33,726 bases of DNA from assembly GCA_009936765.1 (NCBI GenBank), contig JAACDL010000171.1:1-33726 (forward strand), given 5' to 3'. Origin of the DNA: Methanobacteriota archaeon (lineage in GTDB: Archaea > Thermoplasmatota > Poseidoniia > Poseidoniales > Poseidoniaceae). Position numbers and translations under genes: made by a program. Of this stretch, positions 27,171-33,726 are shown one piece after another (positions within the stretch are counted from its first letter, which is position 1; every line of letters begins with the position of its first letter). A model generated the notes under the pieces. That model was not told where the DNA came from and did no database searches. It saw only the letters and a program-made list of their open reading frames with translations.

Positions 27171-28308
27171 GTAAACCTTTCAGTACAGCTTCAGTTTTGT
27201 CCATTCCAAGTGAAATATCTTCTCTTGAGATAGTATAGGCAAACCGAAGATGCCCTTCACCAGAGGGTCCAAAAGCACTTCCAGGAGAGCACAATACTCC
27301 TCCTTTCAGAAGTTCTAGCGCTATTTGCTCACTAGTCATACCTGGAACATCGACTTTGGGGAACACATAGAATGCGCCCTCTGGAACGTGACATTGAACT
27401 CCAGGCATAGCGTTTAGTCTTGAACCAATCAAGTCCCTTCTAGCCTTGAACTCAATACACATCTCATCAGGGTAGTCATTTGCTTGCTCAAATGCAGCAA
27501 GTACTGCATGCTGCATTGCATCATTTGAACATGCAGTAATGTAATACTGTAATTTTGTCATCTGCGACATGGCTTCAGGGTTTGCGGAAAGAATGTATCC
27601 GATTCTCCATCCAGTCATAGCGAAAGTTTTGGAGAAGGAATTGACAAGAATAACTCGCTCATCATCGCAACCCATGAATGATACATGGTCTCCATCAAAG
27701 ACGATTCGATCATAGACTTCATCTGTGATAAGCCAAAGGTCATGTTTTTGCGCAAACTGAAGTAACTCGTCTCTTTGTGAGGTTGAGATTGTTGCACCCG
27801 TTGGGTTTGAAGGGAAATTATACAGAATTGCTACTGTGTCGTCGTCAACCAAACTTTCCAAGTGTTCGACAGTAGGAACAAACTCATCCTCAAACAAACA
27901 TTCGTAGAATCTTGCCTCTCCACCCCATAGCCCAACATCAGGGCCGTAAAGAGGGAAGTAAGGCTCCGGTAGCAGAACATTCTTGCCAGGGTTGACAATT
28001 GTTGCAAATATATTCAGGAGTGCGTTTGTACCACTCATAGTCATACAAACATTACTTTCATCTAATCCGGGGCACACATTGTCCCAAGATTGTGCTATTT
28101 TTTTCCTCAATGCAGGTAACCCAGCGGTAGTAGTATACTTATTGTGGCCATCTTTCATTGCTTGATACATTGCTTCAATAGCGATAGCAGGTGGTTGGAA
28201 ATCTGGTTCACCCAAACCAAATGAAATTACATCATCCCCTGCCATATCAAACATCTTGCGTACGCCAGTAGGTTGGATATCCAACGCTCTATCAGAAAAG
28301 CCACGCAT
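27160..28308 (-). CDS. PLP-dependent aminotransferase class I/II (aspartate aminotransferase-like)
   Basis: SFGLGEPDFQPP, YNFPSNPTGATIS, DEVYDRIVFDG, PLP-lysine motif NSFSKTFAMTGWRIGY, LRFAYTISREDI. Confidence 0.93.
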   Translation of the reverse strand: MRGFSDRALDIQPTGVRKMFDMAGDDVISFGLGEPDFQPPAIAIEAMYQAMKDGHNKYTTTAGLPALRKKIAQSWDNVCPGLDESNVCMTMSGTNALLNIFATIVNPGKNVLLPEPYFPLYGPDVGLWGGEARFYECLFEDEFVPTVEHLESLVDDDTVAILYNFPSNPTGATISTSQRDELLQFAQKHDLWLITDEVYDRIVFDGDHVSFMGCDDERVILVNSFSKTFAMTGWRIGYILSANPEAMSQMTKLQYYITACSNDAMQHAVLAAFEQANDYPDEMCIEFKARRDLIGSRLNAMPGVQCHVPEGAFYVFPKVDVPGMTSEQIALELLKGGVLCSPGSAFGPSGEGHLRFAYTISREDISLGMDKTEAVLKGLRGE

Positions 28309-28333
28309 GGCAGGACGACTACGAGTTCACTTT

Positions 28334-30520
28334 TCAAGATGAGGTGCCATCTGATACATCATCTAGTAATGTGGCTTCTAAAGGTTCATCATCGACCACA
28401 GGTGGTAACAATGCTAAATCCGAACCCTCTGCAGCATAATGAAGTGGCTGTTCTGCTTGTTGCCTAATAGCAACAAGTGCTCCAAAAATAAATACTGCGA
28501 ATCCAACTACTCCAATGAAAAGTAATCTTCCAAGAGATTCACCACTACCGAATGATTCAACATTTCCTCCACCAAGAACTGAGTCCCATGAGATCATTGA
28601 GGAAGCACCTGTTTCGTCAACTCCTCTGACAATAATCATGTTGTAATCTTCTGGAAGGTAATCAGTATCTACGACAAATTGGAATTGGAATGACTCATAA
28701 GCAGTCATAGAACTGTTTACAGACTCATACATTACTTCGGTCCAAGTCTCCCCACCATCGACTGAATATTCTATTTTATCCAACACTGCACCCCGGCTCC
28801 AAGCTTGCCCTGTGTATGTGTTCACTGTGCCATCAGAAGATATGTCCTCAATATGAACTTGTAAATCCAAATTCATATCAGATGTGGTAATTCCAGACAT
28901 GTCGAGATATTGAGCAGTCCATACTGCATCATGGGCATCAACCATCCCCCAACCAAAATGACGGTTCCAGTGAGGATCAATATCTGGATAAGTAGCCCAT
29001 GGGCCTTCTTCAACTCCTTCGCCATCTGCCGCAGATAGAGTATCTCTTCTTTCAGCGGTTGAACGTAATATTTCCCTAATCACCAATGGATTAATCTCAT
29101 CATTTACTTCCATCATCAGAGCGATTACTCCGGTAACTGCAGGAGTAGCGTAAGAGGTTCCCGAACCTCTACCTGTGTAACCATTTTGAGAAGCATCGCC
29201 TCCTAAGAAGTTGTTACAGGAACCTGAAGTCACACAAGCTTCTGCTTGCACAATGTCTGAACCAGATGCAGTTACATCTGGCTTCATCTCATTGATAGGA
29301 TTAGAATCGCCATTGTCTCTACGAGGACCACGGCTAGAATAACCTGCGATTGTATCGTCCTCTCTTTCGATTGTATTCATGTCATCTGTGGCTCCAACAG
29401 TTATCGATAGAGAAGAAGAACCCATGCCAGATAGACCATCATTTCCTGAACCATCGTTTCCAGCGGCCACACTTACTGCAATTCCTGCAAGGGTTGCTTC
29501 GTTAAGGATACGTGAGTGCATGTCCTCTCCATCACTCCCTCCGCCTTCGTGGCTAGTAATTCCCCAAGAGAGTGAAATGATGTCGATACCATGTAGGCTT
29601 TCATCAACACCTGGCCATGCTGTGTCTTTATTGTCAATAATCCATTGAAGTCCATTCATAGCTGATTCATAAAATTCTTGAGATAGAAGGTAGTTTTCGA
29701 ATGGGCCTGCTCCCGCATCAGTACCAATTCTAACATCGATTAGACTAGCATTGGGTGCACTTCCTTCGTATCCAGTCTGGGCACCAGATGCATCTAAGCC
29801 AGTAGATGCAGCCATACCCATACAGGCTGTTCCATGCTGGTTTCCATCGTCTGGGTCGAATGAACCATCGGTTTCTCTTGCTCCAGAAAGGACACATGTT
29901 GGATCGGTGTGAAGATAACACACCGCATCATATCCTGCTACAAACTTATCTTTTAGACCAGGATGTTCGTTATCTGTTCCTGTGTCAACCATAGCGATAT
30001 TAATCCCTGCACCTTTCATAGTACTATGATTCCATGCAGTATGTGGATAAACATCTGAAGGCTCTGCTTTTATGTTTGGAGTTTGGACATCGCCCCATAA
30101 AATAACTTGGCCGTATCTTTCAACCATTACAACGCCATCGATTTGAGATAATTGCCAAATATCTTCAGAGTTGATTACTCCAAGTAGTACTGCGTCTACC
30201 GACTCGATTACATCTGTAATCTCATAGCCCATCGATTCGAGTAAGGCAACATCGGAATCAGTAACATCTCTACTGTAAGAAAGACCGACTCCTACGGATT
30301 CATTCAAGGATTCAAGTGAATCAAAAATCCCATTTCGATTAACATCCATTGTGGTCCTTTCCCACCAATCAATTTCATCGTATACTATCGGAGTCATTTC
30401 TGGAATGACGGAAGACCAATCTGATTGTACATCAGTTTCATTTCCTAAAGAACCAGTTAATGGTGCCAAGAAAAGTGTCAAACAGAGTAGTGTAAAACCG
30501 CGACGCATATGCTTCCCCAC
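28334..30520 (-). CDS. Secreted, membrane-anchored subtilisin-like serine protease (S8)
   Basis: Signal peptide MRRGFTLLCLTLFLAPLTGS. Catalytic Asp MVDTGTDNEHPGL, His GNQHGTACMGMAAS, Ser GSGTSYATPAVTGVIALMM. C-terminal TM LLFIGVVGFAVFIFGALVAI. Confidence 0.92.
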   Translation of the reverse strand: MGKHMRRGFTLLCLTLFLAPLTGSLGNETDVQSDWSSVIPEMTPIVYDEIDWWERTTMDVNRNGIFDSLESLNESVGVGLSYSRDVTDSDVALLESMGYEITDVIESVDAVLLGVINSEDIWQLSQIDGVVMVERYGQVILWGDVQTPNIKAEPSDVYPHTAWNHSTMKGAGINIAMVDTGTDNEHPGLKDKFVAGYDAVCYLHTDPTCVLSGARETDGSFDPDDGNQHGTACMGMAASTGLDASGAQTGYEGSAPNASLIDVRIGTDAGAGPFENYLLSQEFYESAMNGLQWIIDNKDTAWPGVDESLHGIDIISLSWGITSHEGGGSDGEDMHSRILNEATLAGIAVSVAAGNDGSGNDGLSGMGSSSLSITVGATDDMNTIEREDDTIAGYSSRGPRRDNGDSNPINEMKPDVTASGSDIVQAEACVTSGSCNNFLGGDASQNGYTGRGSGTSYATPAVTGVIALMMEVNDEINPLVIREILRSTAERRDTLSAADGEGVEEGPWATYPDIDPHWNRHFGWGMVDAHDAVWTAQYLDMSGITTSDMNLDLQVHIEDISSDGTVNTYTGQAWSRGAVLDKIEYSVDGGETWTEVMYESVNSSMTAYESFQFQFVVDTDYLPEDYNMIIVRGVDETGASSMISWDSVLGGGNVESFGSGESLGRLLFIGVVGFAVFIFGALVAIRQQAEQPLHYAAEGSDLALLPPVVDDEPLEATLLDDVSDGTSS

Positions 30521-30586
30521 AATAATTCAAGAGGTCCCTTAACATCAATATGTTGGTCACAGGATTGGATTGAGATTAGCAAAAGG

Positions 30587-30775
30587 TGGGAGCACAGGGA
30601 TTTGAACCCCGACCGGCTGGTATCTTCTGATCCGCCACTAAGTGTTTTGTGTACGGCTGGTGGCGGGATTTCACAGGTCAGTCTTCCAGTTGATCATCAC
30701 AATCTTCAGACCTTAACCTATCATCATTCCCGTGCAACTGGAGCCAGCTATACTACCAGGTTATACTATACTCCC
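30587..30775 (-). tRNA. tRNA-Trp (anticodon CCA), intron-containing
   Basis: Acceptor GGGAGTA/TGCTCCC; D-arm GTAT...GTAT with AACCTGGTA loop; anticodon arm GCTGG-CTCCAG/A-CCAGC; T-arm CGGGG-TTCAAAT-CCCTG; discriminator A. Exons 30738-30775 and 30587-30621; intron between positions 37 and 38. No encoded CCA. Confidence 0.9.
30622..30737 (-). ncRNA. C/D-box sRNA-like intron of tRNA-Trp
   Basis: C box ATGATGA (30721-30727), D' CTGA (30706-30709), C' TGATGA (30694-30699), D CTGA (30678-30681). The guide upstream of D pairs over 8 bp with the pre-tRNA anticodon region, placing N+5 opposite C34. Confidence 0.8.
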
Positions 30776-30796
30776 CTGTTCGTTTACCGTTCAACT

Positions 30797-30904
30797 TCAT
30801 TGCTTAGCCTGTCGGCGAGCACGCTTACGACGGCGTAGCTTCTTCTTGCGCCACTTCCATCGCTGATTACCAGTCTTCTTCCACGCTCTGGAACCTCGCT
30901 TCAT
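30797..30904 (-). CDS. rpl41e: 50S ribosomal protein eL41, 35 aa, not in the ORF track
   Basis: Hand translation: MKRGSRAWKKTGNQRWKWRKKKLRRRKRARRQAKQ*. KWRKKKLRRRKRARR matches the hallmark eL41 pattern (KWRKKRMRRLKRKRR). TATA-like CTCATATA lies about 40 nt upstream. Confidence 0.85.
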   Translation of the reverse strand: MKRGSRAWKKTGNQRWKWRKKKLRRRKRARRQAKQ

Positions 30905-30967
30905 GGTGAACAGTCCGCCGACCAACCTTTCGTATATGAGGACTTCCCAAAGGAGGTGATTAATCCA

Positions 30968-31804
30968 TCAAGCTAAAACGCCGTTCTGATAGTCTTCAAT
31001 AGCCTGCATTATCTCTTCCCTTGTATTCATTACGAACGGGCCATACCTAGCGATTGGCTCGCCAATTTCAGGTCCTGCGAGAATCAGGAACTCTGAATCC
31101 TCAGTGGCATTGAAGTTAACAGTAGTACCGTTTGACAATAAAGCCAGGGAGCCATCAGAAACAGACTTGCCAGCAATATCTAATTCTCCCTTGAAAACGT
31201 AAACCATACCATTCAGATCTAAGCCTAAAGATTTGTCAAGTGTTGATCCTTTGTCCATTTTCACATGAACATATGTTATTGGAATTACAGTGTCTAGAGT
31301 TGACTCAACACCTAAGCATTCCCCTGCGACTACTCTAGCCCAGACTCCTTCTTTCTCAGCGATTGGTGAATCTGCTGCTGTTAAATCTTGATATCTAGGA
31401 TTCATCATCTTATCTTTAGCCGGTAGGTTTACCCAAATTTGGAAACCGTGCATCAATCCACCTTCATCCATCATCTTCTTAGTTGGCATTTCGGAGTGAA
31501 TTATTCCTTTTCCAGCAGTCATCCACTGAACATCTCCGGGAGTTAGAAGTCCTTTGGAGCCTTGACTATCTTCGTGCTCCATCTCCCCCGATAACAAGTA
31601 TGTTACAGTTTCAAATCCGCGATGAGGATGCCAAGGTGCACCAACTGCTTCACCTGGCGCATAATCTACAGGTCCCATTTCGTCAAGAAGTAAGAAAGGA
31701 CTCATCAATGAACCCATTGCTGCTGGCCTTCGAACTTTGAAACCTCCACCTTCCATTACGGTGTGAGTGGGAACTATTGACTTTACTACTCTGAACTCGG
31801 ACAT
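30968..31804 (-). CDS. Pirin family protein (bicupin)
   Basis: Start MSEFRVVKSIVPTHTVMEGGGFKVRRPA; LLLDEMGPVDYAPGEAVGAPWHPHRGFETVTYLLSGEMEHEDSQGSKGLLTPGDVQWMTAGKGIIHSEMP is a canonical pirin metal-site region. Confidence 0.93.
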   Translation of the reverse strand: MSEFRVVKSIVPTHTVMEGGGFKVRRPAAMGSLMSPFLLLDEMGPVDYAPGEAVGAPWHPHRGFETVTYLLSGEMEHEDSQGSKGLLTPGDVQWMTAGKGIIHSEMPTKKMMDEGGLMHGFQIWVNLPAKDKMMNPRYQDLTAADSPIAEKEGVWARVVAGECLGVESTLDTVIPITYVHVKMDKGSTLDKSLGLDLNGMVYVFKGELDIAGKSVSDGSLALLSNGTTVNFNATEDSEFLILAGPEIGEPIARYGPFVMNTREEIMQAIEDYQNGVLA

Positions 31805-31882
31805 GCTTGCTCGTCTCAGACCAGAGATATAGAGCATTTAGTATCATGTTTGAGATTACCATTTCGAGTAATGTATGGATGG

Positions 31883-31956
31883 CGGGCGTACGGGGATTTG
31901 AACCCCGGTATTCGGCTTAGAAGGCCGAGATGATATCCAAACTACATCATACGCCC
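31883..31956 (-). tRNA. tRNA-Arg (anticodon TCT)
   Basis: GGGCGTATGATGTAGTTTGGATATCATCTCGGCCTTCTAAGCCGAATACCGGGGTTCAAATCCCCGTACGCCCG; loop CTTCTAA. CCA appears encoded just outside (31880-31882). Confidence 0.95.
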
Positions 31957-31988
31957 AACACGGCGGGAGGGAATCACCTCTATCAGCC

Positions 31989-32519
31989 TTACAGTGGTCT
32001 AGCACACTTGTGACACCGCATAGGTTTGCGAACAGTAGCGCGTTTCCACTCATATCCGCAGTGAGAACAGGTCCATGACTTGACTCGCGCCGAACCGAGG
32101 AATTCATCTCGCATTTCTTGTAACATTGGAGAATCTGAAATTGCAACTCCTGGTGCAATACTGTCAACTGCATCATGTAGCTCTTTTGAATGGTTCAAAA
32201 CTCCAGAAGCATGAACTAATTCATGTGCTAAAGTGTGCCTAAGCAAATCAGGCTCTTCCTTTAGACGGGGATGCAGTCCAATTGTGATATTACCTGGGTC
32301 TAGAGAAAATCTACGGCGGCGGACTAATTCCGCTGGTCCTTCTTCGAATCTCGTCATTCCTAAACGGTCATCACTTAGTTCCAACCAGGTCAAAGAAATA
32401 CGTTGAGTAAGCCATTTTGAGAATATATTCTCGGGCACTTGTGGGAGAAGTTCAGCGAGTACTTCCTCCACGTCCATGGAGGTCCGAGGGGCGACCAATT
32501 GAGAAGCCTTATGATGCAA
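31989..32519 (-). CDS. SprT-like zinc metalloprotease-domain protein
   Basis: HTLAHELVHASGVLNHSKELHDAVDSIAPG (HExxH) and zinc ribbon WTCSHCGYEWKRATVRKPMRCHKCARPL. Internal start MDVEEVL (32477) is possible. Confidence 0.85.
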   Translation of the reverse strand: MHHKASQLVAPRTSMDVEEVLAELLPQVPENIFSKWLTQRISLTWLELSDDRLGMTRFEEGPAELVRRRRFSLDPGNITIGLHPRLKEEPDLLRHTLAHELVHASGVLNHSKELHDAVDSIAPGVAISDSPMLQEMRDEFLGSARVKSWTCSHCGYEWKRATVRKPMRCHKCARPL

Positions 32520-32553
32520 GCACAGGTGGGCAGGCTGCCTTAGGCAAAGCGTT

Positions 32554-32626
32554 GGGCGCTTAGATCAGTTGGAAGATCGCTTGAGTGGCACTCAAGAGGC
32601 CGGGGGTTCAAATCCCCCAGTGTCCA
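32554..32626 (+). tRNA. tRNA-Ala (anticodon GGC)
   Basis: GGGCGCTTAGATCAGTTGGAAGATCGCTTGAGTGGCACTCAAGAGGCCGGGGGTTCAAATCCCCCAGTGTCCA; loop GTGGCAC. Confidence 0.93.
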
Positions 32627-32693
32627 TTTAACATCAAAGAATATGTTCTAATTCCGGCTCAATCTTTAATTGCTAAATCCCTAAGTTGATTTT

Positions 32694-33726
32694 ATGCAAG
32701 TGGCGCTACGAGACAGATGGCTTATTGGAATCGGCCTCGCTTGCTTGCTTCTGAACGTGACATTGCTACCAATTGTATTCACCGGTGCTGTTGAGGGAGC
32801 TGTTGAAGAAAAGTTTCAAACTTTTCCTCTTGATTCTGCATGTGGTGAAGACGGAGACTGCGACACATTAGAGGATGATTGGGCAGTATCAACTACCTCT
32901 AGAGATTACTATGCATGGGACATTACTAACCTGCAAGAAGTAATCGGAAATCAAGCCACTCCCAACTATGAGAGAATGGGGCCCTATACTTACGATATTA
33001 CTTCTGAAAAGACTTTGATTGAACACGACAGTTACAATGGACACTTGACATACAATGTTGTCAAAACATTCGAGTGTTCTCCGAATAGTAAGAACTCTTG
33101 TGATGAAGAGTTATCACAACTTAACATCCAATTTAGGCCACAGTTGATTGGAGCGACTGGTACAGCATTCAATGCAATAATGGATTTGACTAAAATTGGA
33201 TTTGCTAGTGGAATGATGAATCAGGACCTTAACACAACTCAAGCAGGAAAAGCCACTGCAGATTACATTACCACGATGACGAATACAATCGGTGGTGCTG
33301 GATTTGGGTCTTACGGTTATGCTGCATTAGGAGCCGCTGAAACTGCCGGTCAGGCAAGCGTAGTTATTCCGAATACAATGGACGGAAATATTTTGCCAAT
33401 TGCTAATTTCTTAGGCGGTATAGATCAAGCATTATATTCATCTGTTCATCCTTTAGACAACCAATTCAATATTTCATTATTGGATGAATCTGGCCCAGTC
33501 GCATTCGTGGGAATGGGGGAGCCTGAACAACTATTGTCAACAATAGAGAGCGACCCAAATAATTCTACAACGGTAATGAGAGCGACTGCATATGGCTATC
33601 TTGCAACTGAAATGGCAGATACTACAGGAGATGGAAACGAAGATACAATGGTTCCAGATTATGCTCAAACACTGATTAGAGACTGGTCCCTATACATAGC
33701 AATAGGATTAGAGTTCCAGTCCAATG
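32694..33726 (+). CDS. CD36/LIMP-2/SR-B family-like membrane protein (3' end truncated by window edge; not in the ORF track)
   Basis: Hand translation, open for at least 344 codons: MQVALRDRWLIGIGLACLLLNVTLLPIVFTGAVEGAVEEKFQTFPLDS...DYYAWDITNLQEVIGNQATPNYERMGPYTYDITSEKTLIEHDSYNGHLTYNVVKTFECSPNSKNSCDEELSQLNIQF... Resembles CD36 'FWIFDVQNPQEV...QRGPYTYRV...NTVSF...'. Confidence 0.72.
   Translation, partial: MQVALRDRWLIGIGLACLLLNVTLLPIVFTGAVEGAVEEKFQTFPLDSACGEDGDCDTLEDDWAVSTTSRDYYAWDITNLQEVIGNQATPNYERMGPYTYDITSEKTLIEHDSYNGHLTYNVVKTFECSPNSKNSCDEELSQLNIQFRPQLIGATGTAFNAIMDLTKIGFASGMMNQDLNTTQAGKATADYITTMTNTIGGAGFGSYGYAALGAAETAGQASVVIPNTMDGNILPIANFLGGIDQALYSSVHPLDNQFNISLLDESGPVAFVGMGEPEQLLSTIESDPNNSTTVMRATAYGYLATEMADTTGDGNEDTMVPDYAQTLIRDWSLYIAIGLEFQSN

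Noticed and set aside
30509-30838. Plus ORF 30509-30838 (109 aa)
   Set aside because: Covers tRNA-Trp and eL41 on the opposite strand; the sequence is explained by those genes.
31856-32176. Minus ORF 31856-32176 (106 aa)
   Set aside because: Spans tRNA-Arg and overlaps SprT in another frame; not credible.
1-33726. CRISPR arrays, IS elements, integrases, phage or toxin-antitoxin modules
   Set aside because: No regularly spaced direct repeats, transposase or integrase motifs, or typical TA pairs seen on either strand.

Overview
The window looks archaeal. It is most consistent with a Marine Group II (Poseidoniales)-type euryarchaeon, inferred from gene content and protein style rather than from any search. 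From left to right it contains:
(i) A near-complete S10/spc-type ribosomal protein operon on the minus strand, from uL3 (14305) down to SecY (runs off the left edge). It includes aIF1/SUI1 and RNase P component 1. A small uS14 gene (6269-6421) and SecY itself are missing from the ORF track.
(ii) A Hef-type helicase-nuclease on the plus strand.
(iii) A two-gene minus-strand operon: a ferredoxin-flavodoxin-SdhB-like fusion followed by an HdrB-like CCG-domain protein. Almost all Fe-S ligand cysteines appear lost in the SdhB-like and HdrB-like parts.
(iv) A thermosome subunit.
(v) A block of secreted and membrane proteins (1100-aa Ig-like surface protein, multi-TM proteins, membrane-anchored subtilisin) with an aminotransferase.
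(vi) A tRNA-Trp with a 116-nt intron carrying C/D-box elements whose guide pairs with its own anticodon, next to an unlisted 35-aa eL41 gene. These are followed by pirin, tRNA-Arg(TCT), a SprT-like metalloprotein and tRNA-Ala(GGC).
(vii) A plus-strand ORF truncated by the right edge (also absent from the ORF track) that resembles the eukaryotic CD36/LIMP-2/SR-B scavenger receptor family.
The two best candidates for something new are the cysteine-stripped SdhB/HdrB-like pair fused to intact ferredoxin and flavodoxin modules, and the archaeal CD36-like protein.
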